A stretch of DNA of 64,000 bases from Maribellus comscasis (GCF_009762775.1 NZ_CP046401.1:2356001-2420000), one strand, 5' to 3'; counted from the first letter of the stretch, positions 36,588 to 46,125 are shown. The notes: generated from the sequence alone by a model not told the origin. Numbers and translations: made by a program.

Positions 36588-37853
36588 ATGGCAGAAAAAA
36601 AACTACCGTTTTCAAAAGAACAAATAGAAAAAATTATTGAGACGCACCCCACACCATTTCATATTTACGATGAAAAAGCAATTCGGGAAAATGCGCGTAA
36701 TTTTCTAAATGCATTTTCATGGAATGAAGGATTTAAGGAATATTTTGCCATAAAAGCTGCTCCAAATCCTTATCTGATGAAAATTTTACGTGAAGAAGGA
36801 TTTGGTATTGATTGCAGTTCAATTGCCGAATTGGAACTTGCTAAACGGGTTGGTATGCGCGGCGAGGAAATTATTCTCACTTCAAATGACACACCGGCCT
36901 ATGAATTTCAACTGGCAAGTGATCTGGGAGCGATTATTAATCTCGACGATATTTCCCACATTGCTTTTCTTGAAAAACATGTTGGATTGCCTGATACAAT
37001 CAGCATGCGATACAATCCCGGCGACTTAAAACAAGGGAACCTGATTATTGGCCACCCAGAGGATGCCAAATACGGTTTTACGCATGAACAAATCATCGAA
37101 GGATATAAAATTCTGAAATCAAAAGCAGTAAAACATTTTGGTATCCACACCATGGTTGCATCCAACGAACTAGACCCTGATTATTTTATTGAAACTGCTG
37201 AAATTCTTTTCAAACTGATTATTGAAGTTTCGGAAAAAACAGGTGTTAAAATTGAATTTGCCAATTTAGGTGGTGGCATCGGAATACCCTACAAACCAGA
37301 ACAAAAACCGGTAAATCTGGAATATGTAAGTGCCGGAATTCAGAAATTATATCAAAAAATGATTGTTGGAAACGGATTGGCACCGCTAAAACTTCTTTTT
37401 GAATCGGGTCGTGCAATTACAGGGCCTTACGGATATTTGGTAACCAAAGTCCGCCACATTAAAAAAACCTATAAACAATTTGCCGGCATGGACGCCTGTA
37501 TGGTAAACCTGATGCGTCCGGCTATGTACGGGGCTTACCACCACATTACTGTTTTAGGGAAAGAAAACGAAGCGCTTACTGAAAAATATGATGTCACTGG
37601 TTCATTGTGTGAAAATAACGACAAATTTGCTATCGACAGAATGTTGCCCAAAGTTGAAACTGACGATATTATGGTAATTCACGATGCAGGTGCTCACGGA
37701 CACGCAATGGGATTTAATTACAACGGAAAATTAAAATCAGCTGAACTATTGTTGCGTGAAAACGGAGAAATTGTTCCGATTAGAAGAGCCGAAACAGTGG
37801 AAGATTATTTTGCTACGCTTGATTTTGACGGATTAAAAGATTTTTCAGTATAA
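36588..37853 (+). CDS. lysA: diaminopimelate decarboxylase
   Basis: A 421-residue PLP enzyme of fold type III. The PLP lysine is in EYFAIKAAPNPYLMKIL, followed by GFGIDCSSIAELELA, FGIHTMVASNEL (a His near the cofactor), the glycine-rich phosphate loop NLGGGIGIPY, LFESGRAITGPYG and VTGSLCENNDKFA, where the Cys from the partner subunit completes the active site. It decarboxylates meso-DAP to L-lysine. Context with dapL and a dapF-like gene supports the assignment over other decarboxylases of the family. It is followed by a strong terminator. Confidence 0.9.
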   Translation: MAEKKLPFSKEQIEKIIETHPTPFHIYDEKAIRENARNFLNAFSWNEGFKEYFAIKAAPNPYLMKILREEGFGIDCSSIAELELAKRVGMRGEEIILTSNDTPAYEFQLASDLGAIINLDDISHIAFLEKHVGLPDTISMRYNPGDLKQGNLIIGHPEDAKYGFTHEQIIEGYKILKSKAVKHFGIHTMVASNELDPDYFIETAEILFKLIIEVSEKTGVKIEFANLGGGIGIPYKPEQKPVNLEYVSAGIQKLYQKMIVGNGLAPLKLLFESGRAITGPYGYLVTKVRHIKKTYKQFAGMDACMVNLMRPAMYGAYHHITVLGKENEALTEKYDVTGSLCENNDKFAIDRMLPKVETDDIMVIHDAGAHGHAMGFNYNGKLKSAELLLRENGEIVPIRRAETVEDYFATLDFDGLKDFSV

Positions 37854-37878
37854 AGTATTTTACAAAATATTTAACTTG

Positions 37879-37900
37879 GGCCGGGAACTAATTTCCGGCC
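37879..37900 (+). terminator. terminator of the dapF-lysA unit
   Basis: GGCCGGGAA and TTTCCGGCC form a 9-bp stem (one G-T pair) with a CTAA loop, followed by five T residues. Confidence 0.92.
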
Positions 37901-37932
37901 TTTTTCGTATTGTAAATACAAATATTTAAAAA

Positions 37933-39042
37933 ATGAAAATCGGTTTTGATGCAAAACGCGCCTTTTTAAACTCATCGGGTTTAGGAAATTACAGTCGTAA
38001 TACTTTAAACGCGCTACATCAGTATTATCCCGACAATCATTATATACTGTTCACTCCTGAAATTAAAAAAAAGCTTTTTCATCATTACGAAAAATTTGAT
38101 GTTATTTCTCCCGACAGTCCTACTTCAAAAATTTTTAAATCGCTGTGGCGAAGCTTTTCGGTTAGCGGTTATTTAAATAAACGAGAGCTCGATGTTTTTC
38201 ATGGTTTAAGCAATGAGCTTCCCGCCGGTATTCATAAAACAAGTGTGCCATCGGTAGTAACTATCCATGACCTTATTTTTTTGCGGTTCCCCGAATTTTA
38301 TAAACCTATCGACCGAAATATTTATTACCGGAAAGTAAAATATGCCTGTGCTGCGTCTACAAAAATCCATGCCATCAGCAAACAAACCAAAGCAGACATA
38401 GTAAACTATTTCCATATAGATCCCGAAAAAATTGAAGTCGTTTATCAGTCTGTCTCACCAAAGTTTTTTAAAATTCAAAACACAGGAGAGCTGCTAAAAA
38501 AATATGAGCTCCCCGAAAAATTTATTCTTTCAGTGGGAACAATTGAGCACCGGAAAAATCAATTGGCAATATTGAAAGCCATTCGTTCATCCGAAATAAA
38601 AACGACCGTTGTTTTTGTTGGAACACCTACCATTTACAGTGCTGAACTTTTAAAATTCATTTCGGAGAATAAACTGGAAAATCAGGTAAAATTTTTGAGT
38701 AATATCCCAAAAAAAGATTTGGCAGGTTTGTATCAAATGGCAACCTTATCCATTTATATTTCCTTTTTCGAAGGGTTTGGATTACCTGTGATTGAATCAA
38801 TGGCCAGCGGATGCCCGGTTATCACATCGAATGTATCCTGTTTGCCGGAAACAGCAGGTGATGCGGCGATTTTATGCGATCCCAAAAATATTGAAGAGAT
38901 TGGTGCCGCTTTAACAAAATTGATAGAAAACAAAAAAGAACGGGAAAAATATATTGCCAAAGGTCATGAATGGGCTAAACATTTTCATCCTGCCTGTTTT
39001 TCAGAAAAAATGATTTCTTTGTACTCCCAAGTTTTATCGTAA
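37933..39042 (+). CDS. glycosyltransferase, GT4 family
   Basis: A 369-residue cytosolic GT-B enzyme. It begins MKIGFDAKRAFLNSSGLGNY, as do mannosyltransferase-like GT4 proteins, has VTIHDLIFLRFPEFYKPIDR and the C-terminal nucleotide-sugar site with FILSVGTIEHRKNQ and FFEGFGLPVIESMASGCPVI (the EX7E motif) followed by ETAGDAAIL. It should transfer a hexose from a nucleotide sugar, probably in surface polysaccharide or glycolipid synthesis. The gene lies 2 bp before the Sua5-type gene, and no other glycan genes are near. Confidence 0.88.
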   Translation: MKIGFDAKRAFLNSSGLGNYSRNTLNALHQYYPDNHYILFTPEIKKKLFHHYEKFDVISPDSPTSKIFKSLWRSFSVSGYLNKRELDVFHGLSNELPAGIHKTSVPSVVTIHDLIFLRFPEFYKPIDRNIYYRKVKYACAASTKIHAISKQTKADIVNYFHIDPEKIEVVYQSVSPKFFKIQNTGELLKKYELPEKFILSVGTIEHRKNQLAILKAIRSSEIKTTVVFVGTPTIYSAELLKFISENKLENQVKFLSNIPKKDLAGLYQMATLSIYISFFEGFGLPVIESMASGCPVITSNVSCLPETAGDAAILCDPKNIEEIGAALTKLIENKKEREKYIAKGHEWAKHFHPACFSEKMISLYSQVLS

Positions 39043-39044
39043 AA

Positions 39045-39611
39045 ATGATGCACAACGACTTAAAAAAAGCATTGGAAGTTTTAAAAAGCGGAGGTATAAT
39101 TTTGTATCCTACCGATACCATTTGGGGCATTGGCTGCGATGCTACAAACCCGGAAGCAGTAACTCGAATCTACAACATAAAAAAAAGAGAAGACTCAAAA
39201 AGCATGTTGGTTTTGATGGAAAATCCTGCGCTACTCGACCGTTATGTTGACGATGTTCCGGAAATTGCGTGGGATTTGGTTGAAATTACAACTACTCCTT
39301 TAACCGTTATTTATCCAAATGCAAAAAATCTCGCTTCAAATTTAATTGCAGAAGACGGAAGCATCGGGATTCGTTTTACAAAGGAGAAATTTACTTCGCA
39401 ACTTTTGCAACGGTTCCGACGACCTTTAGTTTCTACATCGGCAAATATAAGTGGTAAAAAATCGCCGGCATTTTTTGATGAGATTTCTGAAGAAATTAAA
39501 GAGCAGGTCGATTACATTGTCGAATACCGGCAGGACGATACCACTCCGTCACAACCCTCAAGTATTATCAAACTTGGCCCGGGAGGAAGAATTGATATTA
39601 TCAGAAAATAA
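39045..39611 (+). CDS. L-threonylcarbamoyladenylate synthase (Sua5/YciO/YrdC family)
   Basis: A 188-residue protein that opens with LKSGGIILYPTDTIWGIGCD, the nucleotide-binding KxR...S/T core of the YrdC domain, and continues with KKREDSKSMLVLM and GIRFTKEKFTSQLLQRF, then LVSTSANISGK. It makes threonylcarbamoyl-AMP for the t6A modification of tRNA. It has only the YrdC domain, lacking the Sua5 C-terminal domain. It is translationally coupled to the glycosyltransferase gene. Confidence 0.9.
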   Translation: MMHNDLKKALEVLKSGGIILYPTDTIWGIGCDATNPEAVTRIYNIKKREDSKSMLVLMENPALLDRYVDDVPEIAWDLVEITTTPLTVIYPNAKNLASNLIAEDGSIGIRFTKEKFTSQLLQRFRRPLVSTSANISGKKSPAFFDEISEEIKEQVDYIVEYRQDDTTPSQPSSIIKLGPGGRIDIIRK

Positions 39612-39614
39612 AAA

Positions 39615-39637
39615 GAGCCACCATACAAAGGCAGCCC
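39615..39637. terminator. hairpin between convergent Sua5-type and amidohydrolase genes
   Basis: GAGCCACC (39615-39622) and GGCAGCCC (39630-39637) pair over 8 positions with three wobbles on the minus strand, where a T run follows. It can serve as the end of the amidohydrolase unit. Confidence 0.6.
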
Positions 39638-39669
39638 TTTCGTTCCCTTTCATAGATAAATCAAAGAAA

Positions 39670-40974
39670 TTACTCTGTAATTTCCTGACCGTATTTTGTT
39701 GCAAATTTTTTGTACAATTTTTTGTGCTTGTTGTCCAAATCTATATTCCGGCCATTAATAAATGCCAGGGTAACTTTGTTGGTTCTCATATCGAGTAAAT
39801 CGCCATCGGAAACCACAACATGAGCATCTTTCCCCACTTCCAATGTCCCTGCACGATCTTCAATCCCAAGTATTTTGGCCGGATTCAAAGTAACCGTTTG
39901 CAGGGCCTCTTCTTTTGTTAATCCGTAAGCTACACCTGTTCCTGCAACAAACGGCAAATTTGCACTGTTACTTGTATTATCGTAAGTTAAGGCAGCTAAA
40001 ATACCAGCCTCTTTAAACCTGGCCGCCATTTCGTAAGGAGCTTTCGTGTAAGAATCTTTTCGTTTGGGTAAACGGTGAATTTGAGCGACAATCACCGAAA
40101 TTTCATTTTCTTTCAAAAAATCTTTTACCATCAGGGCATCCTCATCGGCTCCTGCCAAAACAATTTTTCTCACACCCATTTTTTTTGCAAAACTGATGCT
40201 TTCAATAATTGTCTTTACATAGTCGGCCTGAATATACAGAATGGTTGAACCGTCAAAAATCCCCTGCATAGCTGTCAGTTTCGAATTGGCAGGTGTACCT
40301 TTGTATACTTTTGCATCACTAAAAATCTTCTCCAGCTTTTTAACTTCATCAGCATATGATTTATTTTCCTGCAAAGTCCGGTTACTTCCGTAGCCTCTTC
40401 TGGAATAATATGAAGGCCAGTTGAGCCACATTCCTTCATCGGTTTTGTATAAAGCATCTTCATAATTCCAGGCATCAAGGTTCATTACAGACGATAATCC
40501 ACAAATCATTCCTCCCTGAGGAATCACCTGTGCCAAAAGAACGCCATTTGAACGGGTCACCGGAATTATTTCAGAATCGGTGTTATACGCCACACAGGAG
40601 CGGACACTGGGATTTAATTCTCCTGTTTCGTTATTATCCAATGTTGCACGAACTCCTCCGATTTCGGCTAATCCCAACTGCGATTGCATAATAATTAAAC
40701 CCGGATAAACCTCTTTCCCGGCAACATCTATTTTTTCATAACCGGAAAACTGATTCCCCAATTTATCAGCTTTTCCAACAAAAGCTATTTTCCCATTATT
40801 AAATGCAATGGCTGAATTTTTGATTACGTCACCCGTTCCGATATGTGCAGTTGCTCCAATCAGAACAATTCCGTGATCCTGCTCCGAAGCCGGTGACGGA
40901 ACCTGGGCAAAAGTTGAATAACCAAAACCCAGTAATAAAAATGCGTATACTATTTTTTTTAATGTCGTTTTCAT
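39670..40974 (-). CDS. secreted amidohydrolase-family protein lacking the metal HxH motif
   Basis: A 434-residue exported protein (signal peptide 1-23, ending TFAQ). It keeps the amidohydrolase frame: an N-terminal beta part (LIGATAHIGTGDVIKNSAIA), the barrel and the C-terminal TLNPAKILGIEDRAGTLEVGKDAHVVV. The metal motif PGxIDxHxH is replaced by PGLIIMQSQLGL, so Gln97 and Gln99 stand where two metal-binding His should be. Catalysis by the normal binuclear mechanism is therefore unlikely. It follows the 1008-residue amidohydrolase gene by 18 bp and may act as a partner protein. Confidence 0.85.
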   Translation of the reverse strand: MKTTLKKIVYAFLLLGFGYSTFAQVPSPASEQDHGIVLIGATAHIGTGDVIKNSAIAFNNGKIAFVGKADKLGNQFSGYEKIDVAGKEVYPGLIIMQSQLGLAEIGGVRATLDNNETGELNPSVRSCVAYNTDSEIIPVTRSNGVLLAQVIPQGGMICGLSSVMNLDAWNYEDALYKTDEGMWLNWPSYYSRRGYGSNRTLQENKSYADEVKKLEKIFSDAKVYKGTPANSKLTAMQGIFDGSTILYIQADYVKTIIESISFAKKMGVRKIVLAGADEDALMVKDFLKENEISVIVAQIHRLPKRKDSYTKAPYEMAARFKEAGILAALTYDNTSNSANLPFVAGTGVAYGLTKEEALQTVTLNPAKILGIEDRAGTLEVGKDAHVVVSDGDLLDMRTNKVTLAFINGRNIDLDNKHKKLYKKFATKYGQEITE

Positions 40975-40992
40975 TTTTTTGTTTTTTTGGGC

Positions 40993-43900
40993 TTATTCAT
41001 CAATGGTATAATCTGTAATATCCTCATCGTCGTATATAAACTGATCGTTTACACGCATCGGCGGACGACTTCCTCCCAGCCCCTTTTTACCTCCACCTCC
41101 TTCGGCAAGAATTTTATTGATTATCCGTGAACGCTCTTCCTGAATGGAATTGTACATCTCTTTGTCTTTTTCCTTGTCATAATATACTGTGCCGTCAACA
41201 AATGTTTTTGAGGGCATTGCGTAAACCGAAAGCGGATGATCAGTCCAAAGCACCAAATCAGCATCCTTACCAACCTTAATACTCCCCATTCTGTCATCAA
41301 GATGAAGGATTTTAGCCGGATTTAAAGTAACCAGTTTTAATGCTTCAATTTCAGAAAGCCCACCGTATTTTACAATTTTCCCTGCTTCCTGATTCAGGCG
41401 TCTTCCCATTTCCGCATCGTCGGAGTTTATACAAACCAAAACACCTTCATTCGATTGTATTGCTGCGTTATAAGCAATGGCATCAATTACTTCATACTTA
41501 TAATTCCACCAGTCAGAAAAAACACTACCCGCAGCCCCGGCTTCCGCCATTTTATCAGCTACTTTATATCCCTCCGTATTATGAATTAAAGTGTGTGGTC
41601 TTATGTCAAATTCCTGTGCCAGCTTCATAATCATGTTCGTCTCGCTCTGAACATAAGTATGACAAACCATAAACGATTTTTCGTTAAACTCGTCAACAAT
41701 AGCATCCAGCTGGAGGTCTTTTCTTGGCGCCGGAGTTTTTAGCTTTTCAGCTTCAGAAAGCGCATCATAGGCTTCCCATTTTTGCTGATATTCTTTTGCC
41801 CTTGCATATACATCGCGAATGGATTGCTCTACTCCCATACGGGTTAGCGGGAAACGCTGGCTGGTAGGCATTCTCGACTGTTTTACGTTCTCGCCCAGCG
41901 CATGTTTTAAGAATCCTACCTGGTTTTTCACCAACATTTCTTCAGGATTACCGCCCCAACGAAGTTTTATTAACACGGATTGGCCCCCAATTGGGTTTGC
42001 AGAACCATGTAATAAATGTGAACAGGTGACTCCGCCAGCCAACTGACGGTAAATTGTTGCATCTTCAGGATTTAAAACATCTCGCATCCGCACTTCTGAA
42101 GTAATTGCGTGTGAACCTTCGTTAGTCCCATTCAATGCCATGTGTGAATGTTCATCTATTATCCCCGGAGTGATGTGCATCCCGGTTCCGTCAATCTCCC
42201 AAACATTTCCTGCATTGATATTTTTTCCAACCTGCGCAATTTTTCCATTTTCTACCAGGACATCTGCATTCTCAATAATTCCCTCATTTTCCAAAGTCCA
42301 CACTGTAGCATTTTTAATGACAAAATCTTTGTACTGTGGTTTCATCTCACTTCCGTAGGCTACAAACGGATATATTACTTTCCCGGATTCAGTTAATTTT
42401 TCATCTTTCTTTTTGCCGGCTTTGTCTTTCCCGGCCTTTTCCAAAGTCATTTCCCATGTAACGGTTTTTCCTTCGGGAAGAACACCTGTTCCTTCTATTG
42501 CTTCATCTTCCATCCAACCAGAAAGGCGAACCCACTTTTTATCTTTCGGAAAAGAAAGAGAAATTAAATTTTCTGAGACCAACATTTTCCCTGATTCGGT
42601 TTTATCTTTCCCGGTTTTTACCTTTAAAGAATATGAACCGGGTTTTCCTTCTATTACAAGGTCAAAATGCTCGTTGTTACTTAAAGCCAAATCGTATTCC
42701 CCTTTCAAGTCCGGTAACCTACTGTCGGTAATTACATATTTCCTGCCCTGTACCCAGTTTTCATAAACAATACACTCCGGATCAAATATTTCTGAAGAAG
42801 TAATCAGAAAATTGGCGAGTTTCCCTTTTTCCAGCGACCCCAACATATTATCGCAACCAATCAGTTTGGCCGGGGTTTCTGTTAAAGCTTTTAATGCATG
42901 TTCTTTTGATAAGCCACACTTTATCGCTTTCAGCAAGTTCGTTCTAAACTGTTTTTTATCTTTTAATCCTTCGGTTGTAAAAGAAAATTCTACTTCTTTG
43001 CCCGCCAATCTTCCCGGATTATAGGGTGCCAGTTCCCAATGTTTTAAGTCTTCAAGAGGTACCAGAATTGCTTTATAAGGATCATCAACATCAGGTGCTT
43101 CAGGAAAATTCAGAGGCAAAATCAGCGGTGCACCGGTTGAAACTACTTCGTCAAGCAACTGGTATTCATCACCATTCCCTTTCATTATAAAAGGAATATT
43201 GAACTCATCTCCTAACCTGGCTGCATCCAGCAAGTTAATTTTATCTCTCACCTGGAAAACAGAAGGTAAACTTTTGTTTTCGGTTACTGTTTCCAAAGAA
43301 GCGTCGAAAACGCTTTTATCACTATTTGAATCGTACCATTCGGCATCGTAGAAAGTTTGGCGAATTAAAGCAAAAGCTCCCATCAAGGAACTTGGATAAT
43401 TCATCTGTGAGCTCCCTTTATCAAAAGAGTAACCACAAGCAGCTTTCCCACTTAAAACCACTTGTTCTTCGTCTTCGTCGGTTAACGCTACCAAAGCCGA
43501 AACTCCCCTCATAATACCGTCATTCTTCTGAGTAACAACAGCCCCAAAACCTGCTTTCCGGAAATCTTCTGCATCTTTCGCATTTACGTGAAATGCTTCA
43601 ATTGCACTCTGATAAGGTTTAATGGCATCGTTCCAGTAGAAAGGCCCGTCAATTTTGGAATCGAATACCTGCTGTCTTGAGAAATAAGACCGCGGAGCAG
43701 AAGTCCCGGAACTCTTTTTCTCAATTCCATACTCAGTAAAGAGATCGACAAACGAAGGATAAATATATTTTCCTTCCAAATCAAAAACCACCGCATTATC
43801 CGGTATAACAATGTTTTTACCCACTCCTGCGATTTTACCTTTTTTAATTACCAGAACCGCATCTTCTATTTCAGTTTGGTAATCGACTACTACGGTTGCA

Positions 43901-44019
43901 TTTATAAAAGCATACACTTCCGGGCGCTCATCGCCAACTCCTAAAACAGGAGATAAATTTTGTGCATGCGTAAATGTAAAAAATGCAATCGTTACAATTA
44001 AACAGTACAGTTTTTTCAT
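40993..44019 (-). CDS. secreted tandem amidohydrolase (one degenerate, one intact domain)
   Basis: A 1008-residue exported protein with signal peptide (1-19). Residues about 30-440 form a first amidohydrolase-like unit in which the metal motif is YPSFVDLFTEYG (Phe94 and Glu96 in place of His). A spacer of about 130 residues, rich in Lys, Glu and Gly, follows. Residues about 575-975 form a second unit with an intact motif, TPGIIDEHSHMAL, plus VCHTYVQSE, PHTLIHNTEG and VCINSDDAEMGRR, so metal ligands are present there. Such proteins are annotated as imidazolonepropionase-like or peptidase-like, but the substrate is not known. It is first of a two-gene unit. Confidence 0.87.
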   Translation of the reverse strand: MKKLYCLIVTIAFFTFTHAQNLSPVLGVGDERPEVYAFINATVVVDYQTEIEDAVLVIKKGKIAGVGKNIVIPDNAVVFDLEGKYIYPSFVDLFTEYGIEKKSSGTSAPRSYFSRQQVFDSKIDGPFYWNDAIKPYQSAIEAFHVNAKDAEDFRKAGFGAVVTQKNDGIMRGVSALVALTDEDEEQVVLSGKAACGYSFDKGSSQMNYPSSLMGAFALIRQTFYDAEWYDSNSDKSVFDASLETVTENKSLPSVFQVRDKINLLDAARLGDEFNIPFIMKGNGDEYQLLDEVVSTGAPLILPLNFPEAPDVDDPYKAILVPLEDLKHWELAPYNPGRLAGKEVEFSFTTEGLKDKKQFRTNLLKAIKCGLSKEHALKALTETPAKLIGCDNMLGSLEKGKLANFLITSSEIFDPECIVYENWVQGRKYVITDSRLPDLKGEYDLALSNNEHFDLVIEGKPGSYSLKVKTGKDKTESGKMLVSENLISLSFPKDKKWVRLSGWMEDEAIEGTGVLPEGKTVTWEMTLEKAGKDKAGKKKDEKLTESGKVIYPFVAYGSEMKPQYKDFVIKNATVWTLENEGIIENADVLVENGKIAQVGKNINAGNVWEIDGTGMHITPGIIDEHSHMALNGTNEGSHAITSEVRMRDVLNPEDATIYRQLAGGVTCSHLLHGSANPIGGQSVLIKLRWGGNPEEMLVKNQVGFLKHALGENVKQSRMPTSQRFPLTRMGVEQSIRDVYARAKEYQQKWEAYDALSEAEKLKTPAPRKDLQLDAIVDEFNEKSFMVCHTYVQSETNMIMKLAQEFDIRPHTLIHNTEGYKVADKMAEAGAAGSVFSDWWNYKYEVIDAIAYNAAIQSNEGVLVCINSDDAEMGRRLNQEAGKIVKYGGLSEIEALKLVTLNPAKILHLDDRMGSIKVGKDADLVLWTDHPLSVYAMPSKTFVDGTVYYDKEKDKEMYNSIQEERSRIINKILAEGGGGKKGLGGSRPPMRVNDQFIYDDEDITDYTIDE

Positions 44020-44321
44020 AATTTATTTAAGTAACTATTGTAAGATCGAAGCAACAGGGTTATAAAAAAATAAATATTGCAAACTACAACAGATAAATGC
44101 TATGCCTTAATTTTAGTTGATAGTCTCTTTTAAAACTCACGAAATGCCCCCTAATCTTCAAATCGTGAATTTGACACTAAAACTACTAAAAAATAGATAG
44201 ACTAAAATCCAACACGGAGAAAAACAGGGAGAGCATTTGTAAAATTAAAAAAAAATTAAATCATACCCTCAACAAAAGCGGGTAGTAATATTCATACAAG
44301 CTGGAAAACCGGGACAAAAAA
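44020..44321. other. AT-rich gap upstream of the 1008-residue amidohydrolase gene
   Basis: No gene is seen on either strand. It should contain the promoter of the amidohydrolase unit, but I find no clear TAnnTTTG box near the start. The sequence is AT-rich and without repeats that I can recognise. Confidence 0.5.
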
Positions 44322-44346
44322 AACCACTACAGTGCTTGCAGTGGTT
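44322..44346 (-). terminator. terminator of the DUF2807 gene
   Basis: AACCACT (44322-44328) and AGTGGTT (44340-44346) pair perfectly, extended inside by CA/TG past one A-C mismatch. On the minus strand a T run follows. Confidence 0.85.
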
Positions 44347-44368
44347 CACTTTATTTTAAGTTGTTTAT

Positions 44369-45076
44369 TTACATCTTTTTCACTCTGCCGGAACCGGCAA
44401 CAGATGAATCGATACTTGGACTGCCGTGATAATATACACTCCCGGAACCGGCAACTCTTGCTTTTAAAGAGCCGTTGGAAGTGACCGAACAATTTCCTGA
44501 ACCGGCTATTCGCACAACAACATCTTCGGCTTCAAAGTCTTCGGCTTTTATATCGCCGGAGCCGGAAATAGAAACTGATAAATCGTCAGCAACTCCCCCA
44601 CTTCCGATAACAATATCGCCTGAACCGGAAATTGAAGCTTTTACCCGTTCTGTATCCAATTCAGCCAAATTTATATCACCGCTGCCACTAACGGCCAAAT
44701 CCAGGATACGTGTTTTAATTTCATCTTCAGCAATAATATCTCCCGAACCGGATACTGCAAGCGCGTCAATCTCCGGAACTGTTATATAAATTTCTATTTT
44801 ACCCGGATTAAATGATTTGAACAAATAATTTTTGTTTTTAAACCGAATGGTAAGTCTTCTTCCATTTACCTCTGTAACAATTTCTTCCATTGTTGATGAC
44901 TTGGCAACAATTTCAACACTTTGTGTTTTCCCTTGTTCCAGATACAATTTCCCGGGAACACGCAATGAGATTTCTGAAAAAGAAGACACATCACGCTCTT
45001 CGTCTTCAGCAAATAAGGGATTGATAAACAAAGTAGTTACAAAAAGAAAAGTGAGGATAAAGATTTTTGTTTTCAT
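44369..45076 (-). CDS. exported DUF2807 (GIN-type) beta-repeat protein
   Basis: The ATG at 45076-45074 gives 235 residues with a clear signal peptide (MKTKIFILTFLFVTTLFINP...FAED). The mature part has ISLRVPGKLYLEQGKTQSVEI and then a ladder of repeats of about 18-23 residues ending in AVSGSGDI, SISGSGDI, RIAGSGNC, RVAGSGSV and SVAGSGRV, which builds a right-handed beta solenoid in this family. DUF2807 proteins are exported or membrane bound in Bacteroidota, often near PspC-type genes, without a settled function. It stands alone, with its own terminator. Confidence 0.9.
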   Translation of the reverse strand: MKTKIFILTFLFVTTLFINPLFAEDEERDVSSFSEISLRVPGKLYLEQGKTQSVEIVAKSSTMEEIVTEVNGRRLTIRFKNKNYLFKSFNPGKIEIYITVPEIDALAVSGSGDIIAEDEIKTRILDLAVSGSGDINLAELDTERVKASISGSGDIVIGSGGVADDLSVSISGSGDIKAEDFEAEDVVVRIAGSGNCSVTSNGSLKARVAGSGSVYYHGSPSIDSSVAGSGRVKKM

Positions 45077-45186
45077 GTTTATTTTGTTTTTGAATATTAT
45101 CAATACTTTTTTAATGACGTGCAAATAACACTAAAGTTGCACATTGAACAAAAAAAAGTGCAATTTTGACGCTGATTAAAAGAAAC

Positions 45187-45627
45187 ATGAAAAACGAACA
45201 TATAATACCGGTACAAATCAGGTTTAACGATATTGATTTAATGGGGCACGTGTACAACGCCAAATACCAGGAATTTTTTGATTTGGCCCGCATTAAATAT
45301 TTTGAGGAAGTGTTGGGTAATTTAATTAGCTGGACACACAAAGGATTGATTATTGCTTCGGTAAAAACCGATTATTTGCAGTCTACCTTCCTTGAAGATA
45401 AAATAGAGGTGGTTTCGCACGTGAGTTCACTTGGCGAAAAAAGCCTGGCAATGACGCAAAAGGTTTTCAAAAACGGGCAAACAGAGCCGGTTGCAATTGG
45501 GAAAACAATTATGGTTTGTTTTGATATGAAAAAAAGAATTTCGGAAGTTATTCCGCAGGAATGGAGAGAAAAGCTTATTGATTATGAGCCGGATTTAAAT
45601 ATCAATCAGTCCGTCAGGAAGCTTTAA
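45187..45627 (+). CDS. acyl-CoA thioesterase, hotdog fold (4HBT type)
   Basis: The ATG at 45187 (MKNEHIIPVQIRFNDIDLMG) gives 146 residues. A TTG 21 bp upstream in frame is not favoured. The 4-hydroxybenzoyl-CoA thioesterase motif is seen as RFNDIDLMGHVYNAKYQEFF, with the active-site Asp and the helix Asn, and KTDYLQSTFLEDKIEV follows. It should cleave a thioester such as an acyl-CoA. The C-terminal codons overlap the end of rimM on the other strand by 33 bp. Confidence 0.88.
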   Translation: MKNEHIIPVQIRFNDIDLMGHVYNAKYQEFFDLARIKYFEEVLGNLISWTHKGLIIASVKTDYLQSTFLEDKIEVVSHVSSLGEKSLAMTQKVFKNGQTEPVAIGKTIMVCFDMKKRISEVIPQEWREKLIDYEPDLNINQSVRKL

Positions 45628-46125
45628 TACCAGCGCTTTTTTCTGCTCATCAACTGAAACCAGAAAATCTTCATTAAAAGGGACCAAAACCTCGCTTCCG
45701 TTATAATCAACATTCAAAACCAGGTTTCCTGAGAAATCGTCGACGCTTGTGATTTTGCCAATTTCTCCTATTTTTTCATCTTTCAAGATAAAATCAACAA
45801 ACATCGAGATTGTCATTTCAGTCTCCTCCAAAACAATTTTATGATTAAAAAGCCAGACGGAAGCTCCAACCAGCCGACGGGCATAATTTTCGGTATCCAC
45901 CCAATCGAATTTTATGATGGCCGACTTTGAAGATCGAAAACGAAAACCATTTTCAGCAATAAAAAAAGGAACTAAAAGCCCTTCCAGTTCAACAAAAAAA
46001 CGATCGGTTTCTTCCAACGAAATCTCATATTCTGGTTCGTATTCCAAAACTAACTCTCCGTGAACGCCGTGCGTTTTCCGAAAAAAACCAATTTGTGTAC
46101 AATCTGTCTTTGGTATCGTTTCCAT
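45595..46125 (-). CDS. rimM: ribosome maturation factor RimM
   Basis: A 176-residue protein with the N-terminal RimM beta barrel (QIGFFRKTHGVHGELVLEYE) and the C-terminal PRC-barrel (GEIGKITSVDDFSGNLVLNV followed by EVLVPF). It assists late assembly of the 30S head around S19. It lies downstream of rpsP on the same strand, a common arrangement, although a terminator-like hairpin separates them, and its 3' end runs 33 bp into the thioesterase gene. Confidence 0.94.
   Translation of the reverse strand: METIPKTDCTQIGFFRKTHGVHGELVLEYEPEYEISLEETDRFFVELEGLLVPFFIAENGFRFRSSKSAIIKFDWVDTENYARRLVGASVWLFNHKIVLEETEMTISMFVDFILKDEKIGEIGKITSVDDFSGNLVLNVDYNGSEVLVPFNEDFLVSVDEQKKALVLKLPDGLIDI

Noticed and set aside
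44475..44789. Pro/Glu/Ser-rich plus-strand frame opposite the DUF2807 gene
   Set aside because: It mirrors the SGSGD repeats on the minus strand, which has the signal peptide and family pattern.
45118..45165. GTGCAA/TTGCAC words as an operator between the DUF2807 and thioesterase genes
   Set aside because: Short six-base words at uneven spacing in AT-rich DNA; not enough to claim a binding site.
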